From an uncultured Collinsella sp. (GTDB taxonomy: Bacteria > Actinomycetota > Coriobacteriia > Coriobacteriales > Coriobacteriaceae), in the NCBI GenBank assembly GCA_900541715.1, contig UQLI01000020.1, forward strand, positions 1 to 40,602: a DNA stretch of 40,602 bases. The letters are read 5' to 3'. Shown here one piece after another: positions 16,501 through 24,296 of this stretch (position 1 is the stretch's first letter; each line of letters opens with the position of its first letter). The notes under the pieces were generated by a model. The model made no database searches and had not been told where the DNA came from. It saw only the letters and a list, made by a program, of their open reading frames with translations. A program made the position numbers and the translations under genes.

Positions 16501-16730
16501 CCGGCGCCGATGCCCATCAGCAGGGCGCCGGCAAACGCAAGAATACCGGTAACGGCAAATGCCAATCTACTGGGCGCCGGGGCATTGAACTCCTGAACCT
16601 CGGGATCAAAGCCGTGGTTGCGGAAGATCTGAGCGATATCCTCGGCAGCCAAGCGCTCTTCTTCGCTGCATGCCGGCGTAATGCCGGTGTTCTGCAGCAG
16701 GTGGTTAATATAGTTCTGGGTGTTCGCCAT
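13533..16730 (-). CDS. membrane protein with a split M28-peptidase-like domain
   Basis: A 1065-residue protein starting at ATG 16730 (GGAG five bases upstream); a longer frame to 16880 has no ribosome binding site. Residues 1-240 look like the first half of an M28 metallopeptidase (VVVVAHYDSP, His138 and Asp140) interrupted by two pairs of membrane helices (about 56-96 and 159-206). Residues 918-1065 look like the second half (DIWFVATGAS, FFINLESVG, DLPHNVNP with His1044). Between them lie about 660 low-complexity residues rich in Glu, Ala, Pro and Gln. The usual bridging Asp (CNKSSV here) and catalytic Glu pair (GASDCDG here) appear replaced, so peptidase activity is doubtful. The insert has repeated Thr-x-x-Phe motifs and a basic cluster (SRKRGLGG, GRKRK). 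A small membrane protein follows in the operon. Confidence 0.85.
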   Translation of the reverse strand: MANTQNYINHLLQNTGITPACSEEERLAAEDIAQIFRNHGFDPEVQEFNAPAPSRLAFAVTGILAFAGALLMGIGAGIGLVGTLLAIVGAVLYVLERTGHPVVSRLGKTGVSQNVIAYHKASGPLASPRNRPVVVVAHYDSPRAELLAREPYASYRALIAKLLPVATVAPAAVAILRILPLPGALKVLLWIVAILASLVALANAANIISNRHILPYTSGAVCNKSSVAAMLGVMDNVAPFQGENEFPDDVPFDTYFGEQKRRAEEMARAAAEYAAAQQQNDYGNTIEYEEPTYAEDEFGQPIAPDTRTEPEQGEAFDEQIEGFEGASADETLIGAIVPEDQNQAVQAEEFNDEVSAAEPVEEPVAAEPEPKLYRNAAGNIRFGSDAIRALGMLPESCTLDYEEGEEPTFEPEPAPVVTAPAPAVTVDDESAAVTAAVAEPEAVSAFDPAAGLDILAPAAPAQDVADESDDDYVEQPRRVSYESDTDFSAEIPAATPHADIASAFSSIGASASNFFKGALAKGKKFVDDFEEKRAAAREAAEQEAIAQQQAAEAARELAAQEFEQNEAMQSVSVDAAEATTSFESQQPTSADVVEATTSFEAQQHVDSTMSFDAAQFDSTITFEKQGTAIAEPLPISDEQGDAADDDEPIDAAEIQDAAEDESVEANSDEEQYAAADQGDSTEVEQEEVPAVSETPETDESRPYSTQIFTMPTPSGSGATVANVAPTQDETVDSLMAQISSQASPRPQMNVPDPASAPSPAPSSSPLASVPDPSLPSMKQANVASRTSLFDLPDPSAQVNDPFATAQGPEPTSAPVAPSMPVASGAQPIETISAPAPAAPKSRKRGLGGLFGRKRKNEQDSMSDWLGVEDDYDAKKSGRGIGSWDNFEDDNDGWKGGATSSDGASSEDMLSAVASMGDDELLGHDIWFVATGASDCDGAGMKAFLASHRDKLRGVFFINLESVGAGRLSVVTVEGEQQLLKGDRRIMNLVSKVCKSFHVDCGALEMPYAKTDAYAALEASRRALTIAGVDGTRLACARTEDDLPHNVNPTNIATVSEVVTEVIRRS

Positions 16731-16928
16731 GTGCGCTCCACATCCATAATCCGACAAATAGGCCCAATGCATGCACATTAGAACCGTATATAGTCGAAAG
16801 TATACCCCGAGCGAGCGCAAACGACCGAATTCGGGCCATCTTAACGCCCCGAGCGGACAAGGATATAGCCTAATCTCCATATCGGACTAAAATCATGGCA
16901 GCAAACTACCTTCTCATGCGAGGATTCT

Positions 16929-17951
16929 ATGACGGCAAGCGACGCGACCGCGACAATTAAAAAGGGAAGTTCGGAGCCCGGTTTCGATAAAACGGCTCAG
17001 CGCATCCTCAATCTTTTCTTTGTGCTCAACAGCTCCCCCGAACCGCTGACGACCGAGCAGATCGTCTTGGATTCTGACCTGGGATATGGCTCGGGCAGTA
17101 TCGACTCGGATAAGCGCAAGTTTCGGCGCGATCGTGACAAACTGCTCGAGCGTGGCATCTTAATCAAGGAGGTTCGCCCCGCCGGTGCGCAGGAGACCGA
17201 GGAAAGCTCGTGGACAATCGACCGCGAGCACACGTTTGCTGCAGGCGGCCTCATCACCGCAGACGACGCCGATATCCTACTCAACGCCATCGACCAGACG
17301 CTAGCGGCCGGCTCTTCCACCTTTGCCGCGCCGCTTGCCGATATTCGCTCCAAAATTGCCTACCTCACCGGCATGTCGGCGGTGGACGAAGTACCGATCC
17401 GCCGCTCTCCCACCGTCGATGCGGTATGGAGCGCCTTTGCCGAGCGATGCGCGCTGCGATTTTTATATCAGAACGGACGCGGCGAGCAGAAAGAACGTAC
17501 CGTCTGTGTCTACGGCATGTTCGAACGCGAGGGCGTGGCGTACTTCTGCGGCCTCGACAATGTCACCGACGACATCAGGACATTCCGCTGCGACCGTATC
17601 GTTCGCGCATGGCGTCCTTCGAAGGCCTACGCCATCCCTGCGGACTTCAATCTCAACGACTATCTGTTCTTTGAATTCGATTTCGCCGACCGACCGCCCG
17701 TTGCAGCCACGTTCTCGTTCGCCCCTCAGACGCAGATCGATATGATCAACGGCCTCACGCGCGGGCGAGGTGAGTTCACACACACCGATGCGGGATGGAT
17801 CTGGACCGTTGACGTGCGCGACCTTGAAGCTGCCGCCTCATTTTGCATGGCCCACGCCATGGACGGCATGAGGCCCATGGCCCCCAAATCGCTCAAGCAG
17901 GCGTGGAACCACCTCATAGAAAGGACGGTGCACGAGCATGCCCGTGCGTAA
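16929..17951 (+). CDS. WYL-domain transcriptional regulator (PafB-like)
   Basis: A 340-residue regulator. The N-terminal region (about 20-95) is a winged helix of the kind found in WYL proteins. The middle and C-terminal parts hold a WYL-type sensor core (FLYQNGRGE, the dRIVRAWR segment) and a WCX-like end. WYL domains bind single-stranded DNA or small ligands. The gene overlaps the next WYL gene by 14 bases, the arrangement of PafB and PafC, the actinobacterial activators of the LexA-independent DNA damage response. AGGA lies four bases before the ATG. The general WYL call is firm; the PafB equivalence is inferred from tandem arrangement. Confidence 0.88.
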   Translation: MTASDATATIKKGSSEPGFDKTAQRILNLFFVLNSSPEPLTTEQIVLDSDLGYGSGSIDSDKRKFRRDRDKLLERGILIKEVRPAGAQETEESSWTIDREHTFAAGGLITADDADILLNAIDQTLAAGSSTFAAPLADIRSKIAYLTGMSAVDEVPIRRSPTVDAVWSAFAERCALRFLYQNGRGEQKERTVCVYGMFEREGVAYFCGLDNVTDDIRTFRCDRIVRAWRPSKAYAIPADFNLNDYLFFEFDFADRPPVAATFSFAPQTQIDMINGLTRGRGEFTHTDAGWIWTVDVRDLEAAASFCMAHAMDGMRPMAPKSLKQAWNHLIERTVHEHARA

Positions 17952-18855
17952 ACTCACCAGCGAGCAGAGACTCTCGCGCGCCATCGACATCATGGAGGCC
18001 CTCTACGCCGCCGGCGATGGCGGCATGACACGAACCGAGATTTGCAGCCGCTTTGACATCACGGGGGCGTCGCTCGACGAGATTCTCGAGATCGTCTCGA
18101 CGCTCGCGGACCGAGAATCGGGCGCGCGCATCATCTGCGAATGCCGCGGCGAGCGCGTGGCCCTCACTGGTGACGCCGGGCGCGTGCTACCGTTGCGCCT
18201 GAGTGCCGCTGAGGGCGCCGTGCTCAACCATGAACTTGAATCGTTGGGGATCGAGCCGCAGACGGCAGCTCGGATTCGACATGCCCTTCTACCCGAAGAG
18301 CTCGGCTATAACCAGCGCGTCTTTGACACCGTCAACCACGGGTCGCACTGGCAGCAGCTGAGCTGCGCCATTCAGGACGGTGTTCGCTGCCGCATCTCGT
18401 ATCGCTCGATGGACGATGCGCGGCCACGCGAGCGTCTGGTCGACCCCTTGCGCATTACGGCAAACGGCGACCAAACATACCTGATTGCCTGGGACATCGC
18501 GATCGATGAGCAGCGCACCTATCGCATGGATAAAATCGAGGGACTCACCTTGACGGAAGACTCCGTCGTGCCTCACACACCGGGCGTCGCATCCCTCCAC
18601 GATTCCCTTGCCCGGACGCAGCGTAGCGCAAAGCTCTTGATGCCATTCGATATGGCGGAGCATCTGGACTGGGCCGGCATCACCCTAATCGAGCGCAGCG
18701 GGGCAGACATGGCAACGGTAACCGTGCATTACGGCTCCGAGCGTTGGCTACTGAGCCAGGTAATCGCAGCGGGCGGAGCCATCCGCATCTTGGATGACCC
18801 CGCCCTGTCAAAGCGTCTGTGCGATATGGCAAAAACCCTCGTCTGTCCGCTTTAG
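17938..18855 (+). CDS. WYL-domain transcriptional regulator (PafC-like)
   Basis: A 305-residue partner of the preceding regulator. An N-terminal helix-turn-helix (about 10-75, MTRTEICSRFDITG) is followed by a WYL core with CRISYRSMDD, RLVDPLRI and YLIAWD, and a C-terminal WCX-like region. The start lies inside the end of the upstream gene, so the two are translationally coupled and probably act together. Its stop codon overlaps by four bases the stop of the convergent exonuclease/helicase gene, so no terminator separates them. Confidence 0.9.
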   Translation: MPVRKLTSEQRLSRAIDIMEALYAAGDGGMTRTEICSRFDITGASLDEILEIVSTLADRESGARIICECRGERVALTGDAGRVLPLRLSAAEGAVLNHELESLGIEPQTAARIRHALLPEELGYNQRVFDTVNHGSHWQQLSCAIQDGVRCRISYRSMDDARPRERLVDPLRITANGDQTYLIAWDIAIDEQRTYRMDKIEGLTLTEDSVVPHTPGVASLHDSLARTQRSAKLLMPFDMAEHLDWAGITLIERSGADMATVTVHYGSERWLLSQVIAAGGAIRILDDPALSKRLCDMAKTLVCPL

Positions 18856-21746
18856 CGCCGCCGCTCGTGACGTGCGCGCCACAGTTGCAGATAGTGACCG
18901 ATCTGCGCCGATTCGATGCGCTGGTAGGAGCTCGTGGGCAGCGACGTTAAGAACTTCTTTCCGTAGCCCTTCGTCACCAGGCGCGGGTCGGCCAGAATCA
19001 GCACGCCGCAATCGGTCGACGAGCGGATAAGGCGGCCGGCCGCCTGCTTAACCTCGAGCACCGCCTCGGGCAGCGAATAGCGCGCCCAAGCGCGGTCTTC
19101 GCGCAGGTTGCGCTCGCACGAGAGCGGGTCCGTGGGGCTCGAGAACGGCAGCTTGGGAATGATGACGCAACGCAGCGTCTCGCCGCTGGCGTCAAACCCC
19201 TCCCAGAAGGCCTTAAGCGCAAAAAGCGACGAGGTCGGCTCGTTGATAAACCGGTCGCGCAGGCGACGAGGAGATGAGTTGCGCTGCTGGCAGTCGAGCT
19301 CCAGACCCGCACGGGCCATCTTGGGCTCAACGCGGGCGTACAGGTCTTCCATGTCGCGCCGATTGGTGAACAGTGTGAGCACCGATCCGCCCATGGCAAG
19401 ATGGGCGTCGACCAGCACGCGCTCGAGCGCCGTAAGATAGCTCTCGCGATCGCGCGGATCGGGGATATCGCCCGCAACGACTACAGCCATGTTCGAATCG
19501 AAGTCGTAGCTCGAGTCCAAGTGCAGCGATGAGGATGTTGAAGCACCGATGCGATCGAGGCCGACCGCATGGTTAAAGTGTTCAAAGCTTTTGGCCACCG
19601 TCATAGTCGCCGAGGCAAAGATAGCCGTGTGAACCTCGGGCAGCCACTCGGTTGCCAAGGCCTCGCCAATGTCGATGCGCTCTGCGGTCATCGACTCTCC
19701 GCCGGCACGCAGCCTGCGATTGACCTGCAGCGAATACACGTAGTGTTCATCGGTGCCATCAATGATGAGTTTGAGGTTCTCGACCAGCTCGTGCAGGCGA
19801 CGCGAGATATCACCCAGGTCAACAACAACCTCGGGCTTGTCGGCGGCGACGGCTTGCACCAGCGCGTCGACGCTCTTGTCAGCCTGTTCCAATGCGTCGA
19901 TGCCAGTGTAGGCCGACTGTAAGAAATCATGCCAGTCGTCAGATTCGCGCAGCTCGGGGCCAATCCATAGATTGGCATTGTCATAACCCCCACGCGCACG
20001 GCGGCCGAGCTCGCGAACGCCATCGAACACGTCGGCGATTGCCATGCTCGCGCGCGCAACCGTCGACGTCGCCTTGGCAGTAAGGCCCAGATAGAGCGTA
20101 GAGCCCTCGGAGGTTGCCAAATCACGGGAAACCTGGCTTAGCGCGCCGGTGCTCGAGCCACCCAGGCGCTCAAACAGAACGCGTGATTCGTCCGCCGACA
20201 CCACGCGCGCCCACTGGCGGCGCGCCTCGCGCTCGATGGAATGGGCCTCGTCGATTACCCAATGACGAATCGGAGGTAAAATCCTGCCCTCGGCCGCGAC
20301 ATTGCGGAACAGCAGGGAATGGTTGGTGACCACCACATCGGCATGCGCCGCACGACGGCGAGCGCCGTGGACCAAACATTTATCAGGGAAAAACGGGCAG
20401 AGGCGACGAGCACACTCGCGCGAGGCCGTCGTAAAGTCGGGACGGTTGACGCTGCGCCACCGAATGCCGAGCGAGTCGAGGTCGCCATCGGCTGATTGGC
20501 AGACGTACGCCATAATGACCGCGACCGCCGTGAGCGTGTCCGCCGGATCGCGCTTGGTGGTAATCTCGACCTGGCCTCGGCTCATGCGCTCAAGCTTGCG
20601 CAGGCACGGATAGTGGTCATAGCCCTTGAGAGCGCAAAATGACAGACCACCGTCCAGTTGCTCGGCAAGTTTTGGCAGCTCATGGTACATAAGCTGGTCG
20701 GCAAGATTGTTCGATTTGGTCGCAATACCAACCGTGATGTTGTTACGGCGTGCTGCCTCGGCAAAAGGCACCAGATAGGCCATCGATTTGCCGACGCCCG
20801 TGCCCGCCTCAATTACGCGATGTGTGCCCGTGACCAGCGCATCGCGGACCTCGAGCGCCATCGCGATCTGCTCATCACGCGGCTCGTAAGTGGGATACAT
20901 GCGATTGACCAGGCCACCCGGCGCATAGTCTGCCTCAATCTCCTCACGACTCGGCATCTTGAGGACCGGCAGTTCGTCGGCGTCCACCCGATCGTCGGCG
21001 CGATCGGCCTTGAGAACGTCAGCACGAGCGGCGCTGAGAGAGAAGATAGAACCAGGGTTCTGCCCCGCCAAGAATGAGAAGATAGGACGATAGGACCAAG
21101 GCACATCCGGATGCATGTCGGCTAGGCGCGCCATGAGGCCCTGGGGCAAGTCGGTGAGCGCCACGAGCAACACACGCCATACGCCACACAGGGCGTCGAC
21201 GTCGGCATTGGCACGGTGTGATACCGAGTCACAGCCAAACAGATCGGCCATAAAAGACAGCTTGTGCGAGGCCAGGCGCGGAAGCGCGATGCGCGACAGC
21301 GCCAGCGAATCGATCCAGATATCGCTCACGTTGACGCCGCCTTTGACCGACTCGATAAACGAGCGATCGAACGTGGCGTTATGTGCGATCACCGGGCAAC
21401 CACCGACAAAATCGGCGAGAGCGGCGACGGCCTCAGCGGCCGACGGGGCATCTGCCACATCGGCATTTGTAATGCTCGTGAGCTCGGTAATCTCGGCGGG
21501 AATCAGCTGCTTGGGATGCACGAAGGTATCGAAGCGGTCGACGATCTCGCGGCCCGAAAGACGGGCCGCCGAGATCTCGATCAGCTCGTTGTCCTGCACC
21601 GAAAGACCTGTGGTCTCGGTATCGAGGACAATCACATCTTCCTCGATAAGGCCGAAGGACTGCGTTTTGGCGCGTTCGGCAAGCGTGGCATAGGAGCCGA
21701 TGACAAACTGCGGCGTTCCTGACGAAACCGCGTCCTCGATTAGCAT
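18852..21746 (-). CDS. dinG: DnaQ-type exonuclease fused to a DinG-family helicase
   Basis: A 964-residue DNA repair protein. Residues about 35-200 form a DEDD 3'-5' exonuclease (LDTETTG with Asp42 and Glu44, then HNATFD, and SHRANADVDA). The rest is an XPD/DinG-type superfamily 2 helicase with Walker A EAGTGVGKS (about 312-320), a DEAH box (about 498-501), Cys residues between them (YPCLRK; CARRLCPFFPDKC) suitable for an iron-sulfur cluster, and the C-terminal motif AAGRLIRSS. Exonuclease-DinG fusions occur in Firmicutes and some Actinobacteria; in some of these the helicase is inactive, which the sequence alone cannot settle. The ATG lies inside the end of ddl, so the genes are coupled. Confidence 0.93.
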   Translation of the reverse strand: MLIEDAVSSGTPQFVIGSYATLAERAKTQSFGLIEEDVIVLDTETTGLSVQDNELIEISAARLSGREIVDRFDTFVHPKQLIPAEITELTSITNADVADAPSAAEAVAALADFVGGCPVIAHNATFDRSFIESVKGGVNVSDIWIDSLALSRIALPRLASHKLSFMADLFGCDSVSHRANADVDALCGVWRVLLVALTDLPQGLMARLADMHPDVPWSYRPIFSFLAGQNPGSIFSLSAARADVLKADRADDRVDADELPVLKMPSREEIEADYAPGGLVNRMYPTYEPRDEQIAMALEVRDALVTGTHRVIEAGTGVGKSMAYLVPFAEAARRNNITVGIATKSNNLADQLMYHELPKLAEQLDGGLSFCALKGYDHYPCLRKLERMSRGQVEITTKRDPADTLTAVAVIMAYVCQSADGDLDSLGIRWRSVNRPDFTTASRECARRLCPFFPDKCLVHGARRRAAHADVVVTNHSLLFRNVAAEGRILPPIRHWVIDEAHSIEREARRQWARVVSADESRVLFERLGGSSTGALSQVSRDLATSEGSTLYLGLTAKATSTVARASMAIADVFDGVRELGRRARGGYDNANLWIGPELRESDDWHDFLQSAYTGIDALEQADKSVDALVQAVAADKPEVVVDLGDISRRLHELVENLKLIIDGTDEHYVYSLQVNRRLRAGGESMTAERIDIGEALATEWLPEVHTAIFASATMTVAKSFEHFNHAVGLDRIGASTSSSLHLDSSYDFDSNMAVVVAGDIPDPRDRESYLTALERVLVDAHLAMGGSVLTLFTNRRDMEDLYARVEPKMARAGLELDCQQRNSSPRRLRDRFINEPTSSLFALKAFWEGFDASGETLRCVIIPKLPFSSPTDPLSCERNLREDRAWARYSLPEAVLEVKQAAGRLIRSSTDCGVLILADPRLVTKGYGKKFLTSLPTSSYQRIESAQIGHYLQLWRARHERRR

Positions 21747-22705
21747 GCAATGCCCGCTCGACGAAGGCCCATACGGATCAGGCTGTCACAGACCTGCGGG
21801 AACGTCATGTCGTCTGTGTGGCGAATCTCATCCGGATACAGCGACGTATCGGTCATGCCGGGAATGGTGTTGGTCTCGAGGATGACGGGGCCGTCCTCGC
21901 TCACGATAAAATCGCTGCGCGAGATGCCCAGGCAACCGAGGGCCTTGTGAGCAGCACAGGCAAGCTCCTGAGCGCGAGCGTAATTCTCGGGTGAAATCTG
22001 CGCCGGAATACGATGGATGTCCGTAGGGTCGACATACTTCACGTCCAGATCGTAGAACTCACAGTCCTCGGGCTTGCGAATCTCGACAATCGGCAGGGCG
22101 CGCACGTCGTCCTCGCCGTACACGCCGACGGTGATCTCGGTACCCTCGATGCACTTCTCGACCAGCACTTTGTCGCCGTACTCAAACGCCTTGGCGATTG
22201 CCGCGGGCAGCTCGGAGGGCTCATGGACCAGGGAAATGCCATAGCTGGAACCGTTGACGGCCGGCTTCACAAAGCAGCGCTCGCCACAAACCTCGACGAT
22301 ATGATCGATATCGACTTCATCGCCCACCTCGAGCGCAAGGCCGGGGGCAATGGGAATGCCCGCCTTGGCGTACAGGAGCTTAGAGACCTCCTTGTCGGCA
22401 CCGCAGGCGCTGGCAAGCACGCCCGAAGCCGTGTAGGGGATACCCAGGGTCTCCATGGCGCCTTGCATGGCGCCATCCTCGCCGCCGGCACCGTGCATGG
22501 CGATAAACGCCACGTCAAAGCCGCCGGTTGCCATGGTTACCATAAAGTCATCAGCGGCCGTATCGAGCAGCTCCACCGAGGTGTAGCCGGCTTCCTTCAG
22601 TGCCACCACAACGTTCTTTCCCGAATTGAGCGAGATCTCGCGCTCAGCGGAATGACCGCCCGCCAAGACCGCTACGTGCATGTTCTCTAGGCTTTTACCC
22701 GGCAT
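21740..22705 (-). CDS. ddl: D-alanine--D-alanine ligase
   Basis: An ATP-grasp enzyme of 321 residues that makes the D-Ala-D-Ala end of the peptidoglycan precursor. Key segments are AGGHSAEREISLNSG at the N-terminus, MHGAGGEDGAMQG, FVKPAVNGSSYG in the ATP-grasp core, EFYDLDVKY where the Tyr fits a D-Ala-type rather than a D-lactate-type ligase, and VILETNTIPGMT near the end. GGAGGAG lies seven bases before the ATG. The gene overlaps the downstream exonuclease/helicase gene by seven bases and is divergent from rlmN. Confidence 0.96.
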   Translation of the reverse strand: MPGKSLENMHVAVLAGGHSAEREISLNSGKNVVVALKEAGYTSVELLDTAADDFMVTMATGGFDVAFIAMHGAGGEDGAMQGAMETLGIPYTASGVLASACGADKEVSKLLYAKAGIPIAPGLALEVGDEVDIDHIVEVCGERCFVKPAVNGSSYGISLVHEPSELPAAIAKAFEYGDKVLVEKCIEGTEITVGVYGEDDVRALPIVEIRKPEDCEFYDLDVKYVDPTDIHRIPAQISPENYARAQELACAAHKALGCLGISRSDFIVSEDGPVILETNTIPGMTDTSLYPDEIRHTDDMTFPQVCDSLIRMGLRRAGIAC

Positions 22706-22745
22706 GGGCAGACTCCTCCTCTATAATTTCTGCAGCTGATACCAT

Positions 22746-22775
22746 ATTGTAGCGATACCCTCTACGTTTCCCCAA
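22746..22775 (-). promoter_or_regulatory. possible ddl promoter
   Basis: On the minus strand TTGGGG (22770-22775) and TACAAT (22746-22751) are separated by 18 bases in the 85-bp gap between ddl and rlmN. The -35 box is a partial match. Confidence 0.35.
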
Positions 22776-22790
22776 AATCGAAAGGCTTCC

Positions 22791-23843
22791 ATGAATCCCA
22801 GGACTAAATCTCAGGACATTCGCGACTTGAGCCAAAACGATATTCGCGAGCTCGTGGCCGAACTTGGCCAGCCCGCCTTCCGCGCGAAGCAGCTCATCGA
22901 ATGGGTCTTTGAGAAGAACGTTTGTTCGTTTGACGACATGACCAACCTTCCCAAGGCTTTCCGCGAGCAGCTTAAAGAGGCTTTTGCCTTTGACACGCCG
23001 ACTGAACTCACCAAGCAGGTTTCCAAAGATGGCTCTCGCAAGTATCTGCTCGAGTACCACGACGGCGTTTCCGTCGAGACTGTCGGCATGCCCCGTCGTA
23101 ACAAGCTTTCCGTCTGCGTTTCCACCCAGGCAGGCTGTGGCATGGGCTGCGCCTTTTGCGCTACCGGTCTCAACGGACTCAAGCGTTCTCTGACCGCTCA
23201 AGAGATCGTCGACCAGGTACTTCATGTATCCAACGACTTTGGCGAGCGCGCCACGAGCGTTGTCTTCATGGGCCAGGGCGAGCCGTTTGCCAACTACGAC
23301 GAGGTTCTCAAGGCGCTGCGAATCCTCAACGACCCCGACGGCATCGGTATCGGCGCTCGTCACCTCACCGTCTCTACCAGCGGCGTTATTCCCGGTATTC
23401 GCAAATTTGCCGACATCCCCGAGCAATTCACGCTTGCCGTTTCCCTGCATTCCGCCATCCAGTCGACGCGCAATAAGCTCATGCCCGGTGTTAAGAAGTA
23501 CACGCTGCTTCGCCTTCACGAGGCGCTTCAACTCTACACCGAGAAGACTGGCCGCCGCCCGACCTATGAGTATGCCATGATCGAAGGTGTCAACGATACG
23601 AATCCCGAGATGCAGGCGCTCTGCGACTTCTGCGAGGGAACGCTGTGCCACGTTAACCTCATTCAGCTTAACGACATCGAGGGTAGCCCGCTCAAGCCGT
23701 CGCCGATTCATAAGGTTGAGGATCTTCAGCGTCGTCTTGAGTCCCGTGGCATCGAGACCACGATTCGTAACTCCCGTGGTAACGATATTGACGCCGCTTG
23801 CGGACAGCTGAAGCAGCGCTTCAAAGTTCAGAAGAACGCATAG
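22791..23843 (+). CDS. rlmN: 23S rRNA/tRNA adenine-C2 methyltransferase
   Basis: A radical SAM enzyme that methylates A2503 of 23S rRNA and A37 of some tRNAs. The iron-sulfur Cys residues are C116, C120 and C123 (AGCGMGCAFCATG). The second catalytic Cys is C337 in DAACGQL near the C-terminus. GQGEP and NDPDGIGIGARHLTVSTSG are typical. The length of 350 residues is normal. AAAGG lies upstream of the ATG. It is the only plus-strand gene between the WYL pair and the origin and ends in a strong terminator next to a degenerate parS. Confidence 0.97.
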   Translation: MNPRTKSQDIRDLSQNDIRELVAELGQPAFRAKQLIEWVFEKNVCSFDDMTNLPKAFREQLKEAFAFDTPTELTKQVSKDGSRKYLLEYHDGVSVETVGMPRRNKLSVCVSTQAGCGMGCAFCATGLNGLKRSLTAQEIVDQVLHVSNDFGERATSVVFMGQGEPFANYDEVLKALRILNDPDGIGIGARHLTVSTSGVIPGIRKFADIPEQFTLAVSLHSAIQSTRNKLMPGVKKYTLLRLHEALQLYTEKTGRRPTYEYAMIEGVNDTNPEMQALCDFCEGTLCHVNLIQLNDIEGSPLKPSPIHKVEDLQRRLESRGIETTIRNSRGNDIDAACGQLKQRFKVQKNA

Positions 23844-23861
23844 GGGAGTCGTACCCCAAAA

Positions 23862-23877
23862 CGTTTCATGTGAAACA
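23862..23877. promoter_or_regulatory. degenerate parS-like site
   Basis: CGTTTCATGTGAAACA differs at two positions from the perfect parS copies near parA. It lies between the rlmN stop and its terminator. Confidence 0.45.
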
Positions 23878-23880
23878 TCG

Positions 23881-23917
23881 AACGACCCCGGTTGCAGAAT
23901 ATGCAACCGGGGTCGTT
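23881..23917 (+). terminator. terminator of rlmN
   Basis: A 16-bp perfect stem (23881-23896 with 23902-23917) and a five-base loop, followed by TTCAATTATT. It can also act on the minus strand. Confidence 0.85.
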
Positions 23918-23980
23918 TCAATTATTGACATTAATTTTGAATCAGCTGCTACCTGTCCCATTTTTTACGGCCAAAATAAG

Positions 23981-24012
23981 GGGTCCTTGTCTCATGAATC
24001 AGACAAGGACCC
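23981..24012 (-). terminator. terminator of the parAB operon
   Basis: GGGTCCTTGTCT pairs with AGACAAGGACCC around an eight-base loop. On the minus strand it is followed by CTTATTTT. Confidence 0.85.
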
Positions 24013-24032
24013 TCAAAATATGCTGAGTAATT

Positions 24033-24045
24033 GTTAGGTACCTAA
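24033..24045. repeat. palindrome GTTAGGTACCTAA, copy 1
   Basis: The 12-bp palindrome TTAGGTACCTAA, with one extra matching base, occurs here across the stop codon of the small membrane-protein gene and again at 27537-27549. Confidence 0.6.
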
Positions 24046-24296
24046 TAACCTACATTTTCCCATTGGTTGTTAACCCAACCTTGGTTAATCTTGGGATTCT
24101 TCGTTACCTGAGCAGTACGCATGGCAACATCTTCTGTCATAACATCCATTTTCTTTTTGGAAGTATCGACGATATCTTGCGCGCCACGAAGCAAACGACC
24201 TCGAAGCTCATCATCTGTCGCGATCTTATAGCCAGCAAAGGCACCAGCCGCGACAGTCGTCACCAATGCAATCGCTGTTAAAATCTTATTCCTCAT
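24042..24296 (-). CDS. small membrane-anchored protein coupled to parB
   Basis: An 84-residue protein with one N-terminal membrane helix (about 4-24, Ala/Val/Gly-rich), then a charged amphipathic region with DELRGRLLRGAQDIVD and a polar end. The outline resembles small YtxH-like envelope proteins, but the family is not established. The ATG at 24296 is chosen because AAGGAGG lies five bases upstream, inside the end of parB; the start overlaps the parB stop by 11 bases. A longer frame from 24314 would include this site. It is the last gene before the terminator. Confidence 0.78.
   Translation of the reverse strand: MRNKILTAIALVTTVAAGAFAGYKIATDDELRGRLLRGAQDIVDTSKKKMDVMTEDVAMRTAQVTKNPKINQGWVNNQWENVGY

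Noticed and set aside
13488..16781. Two long plus-strand frames (492 and 602 codons)
   Set aside because: Arg/Gly/Leu-rich shadows of the low-complexity M28-like gene; no credible start sites.
22695..23921. Minus-strand frame of 408 codons
   Set aside because: Opposite rlmN, whose radical-SAM motifs are complete.
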